The notes under the pieces were generated by a model that saw nothing but the letters and a program-made list of their open reading frames with translations, searched no databases and was not told where the DNA came from. From JBCBWG01 sp964579305 (GTDB taxonomy: Bacteria; Pseudomonadota; Alphaproteobacteria; Rhizobiales; Hyphomicrobiaceae), in contig CAZOGY010000098.1 of the NCBI GenBank assembly GCA_964579305.1, positions 1 to 13,153 on the forward strand: a stretch of 13,153 bases of DNA, given 5' to 3'. Shown piece after piece: positions 7,084-13,153 of the stretch (its first letter is position 1; every line of letters begins with the position of its first letter). A program made the translations under genes and the position numbers.

Positions 7084-8400
7084 TTAGCCTTGCGTGCGCG
7101 AGAAACGAGTGAGAAGCTGGTTAGCCTCTTTCTCGATTGTCTCAAAGGCTTCTTCAACCGTCGTTTCGCCAGCAAAAATGCGGCCGTACTCGCGGTTCAT
7201 GACGTCGCGGATCTGGACGTAAAAGCCCATCCGGTAGCCTTTGGTCCACTCGTCAGCCGGCAGGTTCAGCTGCTGAATACCAACCTCGGCGGCTGGCATT
7301 TTGTCGTAGTGGCCGTCTTTCTTGGCAAGTTCGTAGGCTGCGTTCGTGATCGGCACGTAGCCCGTTTCCTTGTGCCAGTAATACTGGATTTCCGGCGATG
7401 TCAGGAATTCGAAGAACTTGGCAACAGCCTTGTTTTCCGCTTCAGGCTTGCCCGACATGGCAAACAAAGCCGCGCCACCGATGAACGACTGACGACCCGT
7501 TTCAGCTTTGTCACCGGCCAGCGACGCCCAGTACGGCAGCGGCGCGGCGCCAAATGGCAGTTTCATGGATTTCGAAAGGCCACCAAACGAACCTGACGAA
7601 CCAAACCAGATCGCCACGCGGCCATCCATGAACGGCTTCTGGTTGTCGCCCCAGCCAGCACCGAAGTACTCAAACAGGCCTTTGTCTTTCCACTCTTTCA
7701 GCTTGGCAAACATCATCCGCGTCTGCGGGTTGTTGACCAGGATCTGGGTGCCTTGCGCGCCCTCGTAGCCGTTTGCATTCGTGGCAAACTGCACGTTGTT
7801 GCGCGAGTGGAAGTTCTCCGTGAAGATCCATGGAAGATGCGACTGGGCCATCGGAATGTAGCCAGCGGCCTTGAGTTTTGGAGCGATCTCCTCAAACTCT
7901 TCCCAGGTTTTTGGCGCTTCAACACCGGCCTTCTTGAGGGCCTCGACGTTGAAGTACATGATCGGCGCCGACGAGTTGAACGGCATGCCAATCATCTTGC
8001 CGGCTGGATCGGCGTAGAAATAGCGAACGCCGGCAATGTAGTCGTTGATGTCGAACTTGACGCCGCTGTCTTTCAGCAGATCTTCGATCGGCACAACGGC
8101 ACCTTTGGCACCGATGATGGTCGCCGCACCGGCGTCGAACACTTGCAGGATGTTTGGCTGCTCACCGGCGCGGAACGCCGCGATGCCCGCCGTAAGGGTC
8201 TCTTCGTAGGTGCCCTTGAAGACAGGCGTCAGCTTCACGTCGCTTTGCGAAGCGTTGAACTTCTTGGAGATTTCGTTGACGACCTCGCCAAGGCGGCCGC
8301 CCATGGCATGCCACCAGCTAATCTCGGTTGCAGCAAAGGCAACCGTAGCGCTGGCAGCATAGACCGCCGCCGCCATCATGAGTTTCTTGAACACGCGCAT
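7084..8400 (-). CDS. ugpB: sn-Glycerol-3-phosphate ABC transporter periplasmic binding protein UgpB
   Basis: The periplasmic receptor that captures glycerol-3-phosphate or glycerophosphodiesters and hands them to UgpA/UgpE. The 438 residues match the family length. A Sec signal peptide is clear: basic MRVFKK, a hydrophobic core, then AFA before ATEISWWH, so cleavage likely follows residue 23. Family text includes WWHAMGGRLGEVV (29-41), FKGTYEETLTAGIAAFRAG (61-79), PWIFTENF (190-197), FIGGAALFAMSGK (306-318) and NQLLTRF (427-433), all close to E. coli UgpB as I remember it. Start: TAGGAG touches the ATG at 8400 with no spacing, whereas a GTG at 8394 (codon 3) would have a 6-base spacing, so the true start may be 8394. 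It heads the operon; Pho-box-like half-sites lie upstream. Confidence 0.93.
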   Translation of the reverse strand: MRVFKKLMMAAAVYAASATVAFAATEISWWHAMGGRLGEVVNEISKKFNASQSDVKLTPVFKGTYEETLTAGIAAFRAGEQPNILQVFDAGAATIIGAKGAVVPIEDLLKDSGVKFDINDYIAGVRYFYADPAGKMIGMPFNSSAPIMYFNVEALKKAGVEAPKTWEEFEEIAPKLKAAGYIPMAQSHLPWIFTENFHSRNNVQFATNANGYEGAQGTQILVNNPQTRMMFAKLKEWKDKGLFEYFGAGWGDNQKPFMDGRVAIWFGSSGSFGGLSKSMKLPFGAAPLPYWASLAGDKAETGRQSFIGGAALFAMSGKPEAENKAVAKFFEFLTSPEIQYYWHKETGYVPITNAAYELAKKDGHYDKMPAAEVGIQQLNLPADEWTKGYRMGFYVQIRDVMNREYGRIFAGETTVEEAFETIEKEANQLLTRFSRTQG

Positions 8401-8406
8401 CTCCTA
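8401..8406 (-). promoter_or_regulatory. Ribosome binding site of ugpB
   Basis: TAGGAG on the minus strand is the only good Shine-Dalgarno sequence in the preceding 40 bases. It abuts the ATG at 8400 and is correctly spaced (6 bases) for the in-frame GTG at 8394. This favours translation from GTG, giving MFKKLMM as the N-terminus with the signal peptide intact. Confidence 0.55.
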
Positions 8407-8445
8407 TGCGGTTGGGAGCTTACGGCGCGCTGTTAGGGAAGCTGC

Positions 8446-8485
8446 ATGACGAACACGCAACCGTTCGATGTCGGGTTGATGACAA
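8446..8485 (-). promoter_or_regulatory. Candidate Pho box upstream of ugpB
   Basis: On the minus strand TTGTCAT (8485-8479), CCGACAT (8474-8468) and TCGTCAT (8452-8446) begin 11 and 22 bases apart. The slot at 8463 (CGGTTGC) is degenerate. PhoB binds 7-bp CTGTCAT-type repeats at 11-bp intervals, and E. coli ugp is PhoB-activated. The first pair matches the consensus at 11 of 14 positions by my count. The distance to the start (about 46-85 bases) is suitable. A weak -10-like TAACAG sits at 8435-8430. Inference only. Confidence 0.45.
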
Positions 8486-8494
8486 TGGTGGCAA

Positions 8495-8516
8495 TGCACC
8501 CATTCAAACGGGTGCA
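8495..8516. repeat. Interrupted palindrome upstream of the ugpB promoter
   Basis: TGCACCC (8495-8501) and GGGTGCA (8510-8516) form perfect 7-bp arms around an 8-base spacer that is itself partly symmetric. It lies 9 bases upstream (minus-strand sense) of the first Pho-box-like half-site, a position suited to an operator for a second regulator. No family can be named from sequence alone. Confidence 0.5.
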
Positions 8517-8531
8517 GAGACGCAATTTTTT

Positions 8532-8654
8532 AACGCATGTCGCATCCAATCGGATTCACGCGCCAAAGCCGCAAAGCGGCCCGCCCCCGCGGAGGGCCAA
8601 CGGCCCGTGAGCGCAACAGAGCTGAAGCGAGGCGCATTTCATGCGACACGCTTT
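8532..8654 (+). repeat. Intergenic hairpin repeat, copy B (most complete)
   Basis: The 123-bp copy has 14-bp terminal inverted repeats: AACGCATGTCGCAT (8532-8545) and ATGCGACACGCTTT (8641-8654), which match at 12 of 14 positions, including an 8-base perfect core TGTCGCAT. Inside are AATCGGATTCA (8548-8558), GCCGC/GCGGC (8568-8580), the main hairpin GGCCC/GGGCC (8578-8582 with 8594-8598, loop CCCGC), an alternative GGGCC/GGCCC pairing, and CGCAT/ATGCG with loop TTC near the right end. No target-site duplication is evident. It carries no gene, and resembles a MITE or REP-like element. Confidence 0.8.
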
Positions 8655-8768
8655 GGTGCTCCAAACACAATGAGACGCTGCCGGGCCGCTCCCAGCCGCG
8701 GTATGGCCAGCGCCCACCCAAGCCCGGCCCTGCCTCGCCCCGACAAGCCCCGCCCCGCCACGCAGCCG

Positions 8769-10688
8769 CTAGGCACCAACGATCCCGCGCGCCGCCAACA
8801 GGTCGTAGACGTCCTGCGCCATCGTCTCCGGCGCGGCCTCACCGCCCTGGAGATGGCAATCAGGCTCCATCGGGGGCTCGTATGCAGAGGAGATTCCGGT
8901 AAAATTCTGGATCTCGCCTGCGCGGGCCTTGCGGTAAAGCCCTTTCGGATCGCGGGTCTCGCAAACCTCCAGGGGCGTGTCGACAAACACCTCGACAAAC
9001 TCACCGTCGGCAAATAATTCGCGAGCAAACTGACGTTCCGCCCGAAATGGCGAGATGAACGAAACGATCGTGACCAAACCCGCATCGACCATAAGCTTGG
9101 CGACTTCGGCCACCCGGCGGATGTTTTCTACGCGTGCCTCATCGGTAAAACCCAAATCGCGGTTCAAACCATGCCGCACATTGTCGCCATCGAGAATGTA
9201 GGTATGCACGCCTTGCGCAAACAGGGCCTTTTCCAGTTGGTTTGCAACGGTTGACTTGCCCGAGCCCGACAACCCAGTAAACCAGATGCAACAGCCCCGA
9301 TGGCCTTTAATCTCCGCGCGCTCTGCCTTGGAGACGGAAAGCGGTTGCCACACGACGTTCGCGGAGCGCCGTAACGCGTAATCGACCATGCCGGCGCAAA
9401 CGGTCTCGTTAGTTGCACGATCTATCAGAATGAAACTGCCAAGCGCGCGGTTCTTCCGGTAGGGCTCGAGCACCAATTTCTTATTGGTGGTCAAGCCGCA
9501 GACCGCAACGTCATTCAATTCCAACTTGCGGCTTGCCAACGGCTCCAGCGTTTCAACGCTGATCGCGTGCTTGATCTCGGTGACTTGAGCAATCGCCGTT
9601 TGTGTTCCAAGTTTCAGGATGTAGGGTCTGCCCCGCAGAAGCGGTTTTGTACCCATCCAAACAACATTTGCTCGAAATTGATCAGCCGTCTCCGGCTGTT
9701 GGCGCGCCGACACCATAACGTCGCCGCGAACAATATCGATGTCTCGGTCGAGGCTTACAACAACCGCATCACCCTGTTGCGCGGTATCAATCGGACCGTC
9801 GTAGGTGGTGATTTGCCTGACAATCGCATCGTGCCCGGACGGCAGAATTTTGATAGGCTGACCAACCGTTAGCGTGCCGGATTGCACGGTCCCAGCATAG
9901 CCGCGGAAATCCCGGTCCGGGCGGCAAACCCACTGCACTTGAAACCGCGCAGGATCCTCCCCGTCGCCGGCAGAAACGTCGATATCTTCCAAACAGCCCA
10001 GCAATGACGGGCCTTGATACCATTGCATCGCCGCACTAGGGCGCGTCAGGTTATCACCATTCAGCGCCGATACGGGGATCGGGGTCACCGTCTCGAAATC
10101 AAGAGACGAAGCGAACGCATTGTAATCACTTACAATCTCATCAAAGCGCTGCTGCGCGAAATCAACCAGATCCATTTTGTTGACCGCAAGCACGACGTGA
10201 CGAATACCCAGCAGGTGTGCGATAAACGTATGGCGGCGTGTCTGTTTGAGAACGCCTTTTCTGGCATCGATGAGAATAATCGCCAACTCGCAGCGCGATG
10301 CGCCTGTCACCATATTGCGGGTATATTGCTCGTGGCCAGGCGTATCGGCGACAATGAATTTGCGCTTTGCCGTCGCGAAATAGCGGTAGGCAACGTCGAT
10401 TGTGATACCCTGCTGGCGTTCCGCTTGAAGCCCATCGACCAGAAGCGCGAAATCGAGATTCCCGCCGGTTGTTCCAAACGCCTTGCTTTCTCGCTCAAGC
10501 GCGTCGAGCGTATCGTCCTGCACAAGCTGCGTATCATACAAAAGACGGCCAATGAGCGTGCTTTTGCCGTCATCGACGCTTCCGCACGTCAAAAATCGCA
10601 AAATTGGCTTTTCTGCACGGCCACCCATCACATGCGACGCAGAATCGGCCTCACTGGCAGACAAGGCGAAAGGCTCAACAGTATCCAT
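8769..10688 (-). CDS. cysNC: Bifunctional sulfate adenylyltransferase GTPase subunit / adenylylsulfate kinase (CysN-CysC fusion, NodQ-like)
   Basis: With CysD it makes APS from ATP and sulfate, powered by GTP hydrolysis; its C-terminal kinase phosphorylates APS to PAPS. The 639 residues comprise an EF-Tu-like GTPase at about 27-240, two beta-barrel domains to about 440, and APS kinase at 465-639. Visible GTPase motifs are GSVDDGKS (36-43), GIT (94-96), DTPGH (115-119) and NKMD (170-173). Kinase motifs are GLSGSGKS (472-479), DGDNVRHGL (500-508), SFISPFR (543-549) and DPKGLYRKARAGEI, so both halves look active. The ATG overlaps the cysD stop as TGATG. A later Met at residue 21 (MGGRAEK) is possible but less well placed. 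Rhizobial NodQ has the same layout. No sulfate reduction genes are adjacent. Confidence 0.95.
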   Translation of the reverse strand: MDTVEPFALSASEADSASHVMGGRAEKPILRFLTCGSVDDGKSTLIGRLLYDTQLVQDDTLDALERESKAFGTTGGNLDFALLVDGLQAERQQGITIDVAYRYFATAKRKFIVADTPGHEQYTRNMVTGASRCELAIILIDARKGVLKQTRRHTFIAHLLGIRHVVLAVNKMDLVDFAQQRFDEIVSDYNAFASSLDFETVTPIPVSALNGDNLTRPSAAMQWYQGPSLLGCLEDIDVSAGDGEDPARFQVQWVCRPDRDFRGYAGTVQSGTLTVGQPIKILPSGHDAIVRQITTYDGPIDTAQQGDAVVVSLDRDIDIVRGDVMVSARQQPETADQFRANVVWMGTKPLLRGRPYILKLGTQTAIAQVTEIKHAISVETLEPLASRKLELNDVAVCGLTTNKKLVLEPYRKNRALGSFILIDRATNETVCAGMVDYALRRSANVVWQPLSVSKAERAEIKGHRGCCIWFTGLSGSGKSTVANQLEKALFAQGVHTYILDGDNVRHGLNRDLGFTDEARVENIRRVAEVAKLMVDAGLVTIVSFISPFRAERQFARELFADGEFVEVFVDTPLEVCETRDPKGLYRKARAGEIQNFTGISSAYEPPMEPDCHLQGGEAAPETMAQDVYDLLAARGIVGA

Positions 10689-11587
10689 CAGAAGTACCCT
10701 TCTTCCTTTTTCTTTTCCATTGAGCCAATCTGGTCTTTGTCAATCAGCCGGCCCTGGCGCTCGGAAAAACGGGAGTTTTGTAATTCTTCGATGATCTCAT
10801 CGACGTCGGCTGCCGCCGATTCAACGGCCCCGGTGAGCGGATAACAGCCGAGCGTGCGAAAGCGGACACGGCGCATTGCCGGCTGTTCGTTTGGATGCAA
10901 CGGAAACCGATCATCATCCAACATCACAAGCATGCCATCACGCTCCACGACAGGCCGTTCGGCTGCAAAATAGAGCGGCACAACAGGAATTTTTTCGTCG
11001 CGGATATATTCCCAGATATCGAGTTCCGTCCAATTCGACAACGGAAACACGCGCATGCTTTCGCCCTGCGCCAAGCGGCAATTAAAAACGTCCCACAATT
11101 CCGGTCGCTGGTTGCGTGGATCCCACCGGTGATCAGACGTCCGATGCGAAAAAACACGCTCTTTGGCGCGTGATTTTTCTTCGTCGCGACGCGCCCCGCC
11201 AATTGCAGCATCGAACTTGTGATGATCAAGCGCCTGGCGTAGCGCCTGCGTTTTCATAACGTCGGTATGCAACTTGCTGCCATGGGTGATTGGCGAGACA
11301 CCCTCTGCGAGGCCCTCTGGATTCGTGTGGACCAAGAGGTCCAGCCCCAACCGCCGCGCTGTCTCGTCACGAAATTTGATCATTTCGCGGAATTTCCAGC
11401 GCGTATCGATATGCAAGAGCGGGAATGGCGGTTTGGCTGGATAGAAGGCCTTCAGCGCAAGGTGCAAAAGAACTGACGAATCCTTGCCGATGGAGTACAT
11501 CAGCACCGGGCGCTCGAATTCTGCGGCAACTTCGCGGAAAATGTAGATGCTTTCCGCTTCAAGATCTTTGAGATGTCGCGATGTCAT
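10688..11587 (-). CDS. cysD: Sulfate adenylyltransferase subunit 2 CysD
   Basis: The catalytic subunit of ATP sulfurylase, which forms adenylylsulfate (APS) with CysN; cytoplasmic. The 299 residues match the usual length. The PP-loop-type nucleotide site is YSIGKDSSVLL (31-41), followed by HIDTRWKFREM (59-69), the signature GGARRDEEKSRAKER (130-144), SNWTELDIWEYI (184-195) and RFRTLGCYPLTGA (242-254). It ends in the usual KKKEEGYF. The ATG at 11587 gives the standard MTSRHLKDLEAESI start, with GGAGGG about 12 bases upstream. The same frame stays open to 12070, but the extra residues are low-complexity and unlike the family, so I exclude them. It is first in a two-gene operon and divergent from rmlA. 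Confidence 0.95.
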   Translation of the reverse strand: MTSRHLKDLEAESIYIFREVAAEFERPVLMYSIGKDSSVLLHLALKAFYPAKPPFPLLHIDTRWKFREMIKFRDETARRLGLDLLVHTNPEGLAEGVSPITHGSKLHTDVMKTQALRQALDHHKFDAAIGGARRDEEKSRAKERVFSHRTSDHRWDPRNQRPELWDVFNCRLAQGESMRVFPLSNWTELDIWEYIRDEKIPVVPLYFAAERPVVERDGMLVMLDDDRFPLHPNEQPAMRRVRFRTLGCYPLTGAVESAAADVDEIIEELQNSRFSERQGRLIDKDQIGSMEKKKEEGYF

Positions 11588-12025
11588 CGCGCGTCTGTCC
11601 CTCCGTTGCGGGCGGTTGCGGGCGGCTCCGCCCGACACGCGTCTTACCGCAATACCGCTTTCTCTGCACCTACCGGACGCCGCCGAAAGCACGCCTATCT
11701 CGGCCCAACACATTGACGAGGCGACGCACCAGCGCGCTGATCCGTTTTGGCGCCAGAGCCCCATGCGCGCCCCCTCATCAGACCGCCGCACTCTGGCCGC
11801 CGCACCCTTAAAACTTCGTCTAAGCCAAAGCCGATCGTCCCGCAAAACTGCCTGAAACGTTGGCTTTGACGCGGCCAATTCCGTAGGAAATTGATACGGC
11901 TTTACATTAAATGTGTCGCACCCTGAGCTTTGGCTGGTTACATCAACGCCGACAGACGGTTGCGCGGCATCGCCACTCCGGTTAGCCAGCCCGCGACCGC
12001 AATTCAAAAAATGGGGGTGTTGACG
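11588..12025. other. Divergent intergenic region between cysD and rmlA
   Basis: The 438 bases should carry the promoters of both genes. Noted: a 10-bp tandem duplication plus hairpin near cysD (11606-11633), the inverted pair CAAAGCC/GGCTTTG (11826-11832 and 11862-11868), and an AT-rich pocket at 11877-11914 with ACATTAAATGT, a perfect palindrome about a central A. GGGGG at 12013-12017 serves rmlA. I cannot assign firm -35/-10 boxes or a known riboswitch. Confidence 0.45.
11606..11633. repeat. Tandem 10-bp repeat with GC hairpin in the cysD leader
   Basis: TTGCGGGCGG occurs twice in direct succession (11606-11615 and 11616-11625). The second copy ends in GGGCG, which pairs with CGCCC (11629-11633) around GCTC. 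In cysD mRNA this hairpin would sit about 33 bases before the ATG, next to the ribosome binding site. No U-run follows. Regulatory role unproven. Confidence 0.45.
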
Positions 12026-12898
12026 ATGAAAGGGATCATTCTTGCCGGAGGTTCCGGTACGCGACTGCACCCCATGACCCTTGCGCTGTCCAAACAGCTC
12101 ATGCCGATCTACGACAAGCCGATGATCTACTATCCGCTAAGCACACTCATGCTGGCTGGCATCCAGGAAATACTGATAATTTCAACACCGGCCGACCTGC
12201 CGCATTTCCAACGGCTTCTTGGCACTGGCGAACAGATCGGGCTGCAATTGAGCTATGCCGAACAACCGCATCCAGGCGGCCTGGCGCAAGCCTACCATAT
12301 TGGCGCCGACTTTGTTGCGGGACAGAATTCCGCGCTCATTCTCGGTGACAATCTCTTTTATGGGCACGACTTGCAGCGCCTTTTACTGACGGCCGCGTTG
12401 CAAGAAAACGGCGCGACGGTGTTTGCCTATCACGTCAGCGACCCTGAGCGATATGGCGTCGTGACATTCAGCAATGACGGCAACGCCATTGATATCGAGG
12501 AAAAACCGAAGTCCCCGAAATCGAATTGGGCCGTCACGGGGCTTTACTTCTACGACAACCAAGTTGTTGAAATCGCTGCCGCGCTGAAGCCGTCTGCGCG
12601 TGGCGAATTGGAGATCACCGACGTCAACAACGCCTATCTGGAGCGAGGCCAGCTATCGGTCAAGACCATGGGTCGCGGCTTTGCCTGGCTAGATACCGGC
12701 ACGCCGGCAAGCCTTCTGGACGCCGGCCAGTTCGTACAGGCGATCGAAGCGCGTCAGGGGTTACGCATATCCTGTCCCGAAGAAATTGCTTTTCGCAATA
12801 AGTGGATTACAGCTGACGCGCTGCGTTCACTTGGCGAGGCTCTCGCAAAATCACCCTACGGCCAATACCTCATCCGTATTGCCAACGGGGAGCTATAA
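12026..12898 (+). CDS. rmlA: Glucose-1-phosphate thymidylyltransferase RmlA
   Basis: Makes dTDP-glucose from dTTP and glucose-1-phosphate, the first step toward dTDP-L-rhamnose and other dTDP-sugars for surface polysaccharides; cytoplasmic. The 290 residues match the family. The nucleotide-binding start is GIILAGGSGTRLHP (3-16), then SKQLMPIYDKPMIYYPLSTL (22-41), LGDNLFYG (106-113), VEEKP-type IEEKPKSPKSN (157-167), GELEITDVNNAYL (193-205) and GRGFAWLDTGT (217-227). The ATG at 12026 is preceded by GGGGG with 8 bases spacing; in-frame upstream starts (12011, TTG at 11930) add residues foreign to the family. It stands alone here: rmlB, rmlC and rmlD are not in the window, though they may lie beyond it or elsewhere. 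Divergent from cysD. Confidence 0.95.
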   Translation: MKGIILAGGSGTRLHPMTLALSKQLMPIYDKPMIYYPLSTLMLAGIQEILIISTPADLPHFQRLLGTGEQIGLQLSYAEQPHPGGLAQAYHIGADFVAGQNSALILGDNLFYGHDLQRLLLTAALQENGATVFAYHVSDPERYGVVTFSNDGNAIDIEEKPKSPKSNWAVTGLYFYDNQVVEIAAALKPSARGELEITDVNNAYLERGQLSVKTMGRGFAWLDTGTPASLLDAGQFVQAIEARQGLRISCPEEIAFRNKWITADALRSLGEALAKSPYGQYLIRIANGEL

Positions 12899-13003
12899 CC
12901 AATCGACCATCATTTTTCGCCGGCAGGACTGCTTGAGACCTAATCTTAAGAAGACACCACTGGAGCATCACCCGGCCGCACCTGAACGCAGCTGCGGTCC
13001 ATC
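12899..13003. other. Intergenic segment downstream of rmlA
   Basis: No gene, intrinsic terminator or RNA is evident between the rmlA stop and repeat copy C. The next gene of any rightward operon is not in the window. Confidence 0.5.
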
Positions 13004-13152
13004 AAAACATGGCGCCCTTAATCGGATTCAAATGTTTGGGAGCAACGCGATCCGGCGCAAGCGCCGCCCCCGCGGAGGCGCCCGACCGCAGGGAGGAGTA
13101 GCGACGTGAGCGCAACTGCCTATAGCGAGGCGCATTTCATGCGACACGCCAT
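13004..13152 (+). repeat. Intergenic hairpin repeat, copy C (variant stem)
   Basis: Collinear with copy B: an imperfect left end (13004-13017), AATCGGATTCA (13020-13030), the main hairpin, GTGAGCGCAAC, then GCGAGGCGCATTTCATGCGA and the end CACGC. The outer stem is GCGCC (13061-13065) with GGCGC (13077-13081), in place of GGCCC/GGGCC in copies A and B, while the inner GCC, loop CCCGC and GGA are unchanged. An extra segment (about 13082-13100) and a longer spacer make it about 149 bp. The small 3' hairpin CGCAT-TTC-ATGCG is intact. Confidence 0.78.
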
Positions 13153-13153
13153 A

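Larger units (their letters stand above)
8401..8768. other. Intergenic region between cysNC and ugpB
   Basis: The 368 bases contain, from the ugpB side: the ribosome binding site, the Pho-box-like half-sites (8446-8485), a 22-bp interrupted palindrome (8495-8516), a T6 run (8526-8531), repeat copy B (8532-8654) and a C-rich segment up to the cysNC stop. No gene is supported. I see no clean intrinsic terminator for cysNC; the repeat's hairpins are the best candidate for stopping leftward transcription before ugpB. Confidence 0.5.

Noticed and set aside
7090..7596. Plus-strand open frames antisense to ugpB, also at 7753-8436
   Set aside because: They lie opposite a strongly supported gene, have no recognisable domain and are typical shadow frames of GC-rich coding DNA.
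8495..8531. Plus-strand terminator from the 8495-8516 palindrome and the T6 run at 8526-8531
   Set aside because: Nine bases separate stem and T-run, the loop is 8 bases, and no plus-strand gene ends nearby.
11588..12025. SAM-type or other known riboswitch in the cysD leader
   Set aside because: I could not fit any known consensus core; the dyads seen are short and isolated.
11588..12070. About 160 extra in-frame residues upstream of the cysD start
   Set aside because: Low-complexity, Arg/Ala/Ser-rich text unlike CysD; the standard MTSRHLKDLEAESI start with a GGAGGG site lies at 11587. The open frame reflects few stop codons in GC-rich DNA.
1..13153. The three repeats as a CRISPR or phage-type direct repeat array
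   Set aside because: Copies are kilobases apart with full genes between them, differ in length and lack regular spacers or cas genes.

Overview
The window is a 13.2 kb piece of a draft assembly or metagenome bin (it holds a 100-base N gap) from what looks like an alphaproteobacterium, possibly one of the Hyphomicrobiales. Clues are the moderately high GC content, a CysN-CysC (NodQ-type) fusion, an Ugp transporter, CelD/BcsL-type acyltransferases, and dispersed GC-rich intergenic hairpin repeats. The taxonomic call is inference from gene content and style only; no rRNA or marker gene is present.

Layout. Positions 260-1402 (minus): a GNAT/CelD-BcsL-type acyltransferase. Positions 1837-2778 (plus, divergent from it): a JmjC/cupin-type Fe(II)/2-oxoglutarate oxygenase closely matching the active-site spacing of FIH. 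Positions 2790-8400 (all minus, read right to left): ugpB, ugpA, ugpE, a sequencing gap, ugpC, then an endonuclease/exonuclease/phosphatase (EEP) hydrolase that overlaps ugpC. Positions 8769-11587 (minus): cysD and a cysN-cysC fusion, overlapping at TGATG. Positions 12026-12898 (plus, divergent from cysD): rmlA, glucose-1-phosphate thymidylyltransferase.

How the genes work together. The Ugp genes build a complete importer for sn-glycerol-3-phosphate or glycerophosphodiesters. The last operon position, which in E. coli holds the phosphodiesterase UgpQ, is taken here by a cytosolic EEP-family enzyme with all its catalytic residues; it may be a functional stand-in for UgpQ. Upstream of ugpB there are half-sites resembling a Pho box in 11/22-bp phase, which fits control by phosphate starvation. 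A terminator-like hairpin between ugpB and ugpA probably lets the binding protein be made in excess. CysD plus CysNC make PAPS. With no reduction genes next to them, and with rmlA (dTDP-sugar synthesis), an acyltransferase and an oxygenase nearby, a role in decorating surface glycans with sulfate is possible, but assimilation is not excluded.

The least expected signal is a family of intergenic repeats, three copies in 13 kb, all in the same orientation (about 1-99, 8532-8654, 13004-13152). They share a hairpin with a fixed loop and an outer stem that changes by compensating pairs between copies, a second small hairpin, and, in the best copy, 14-bp terminal inverted repeats matching at 12 positions. 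This looks like a MITE- or REP-like structured element, not chance similarity.
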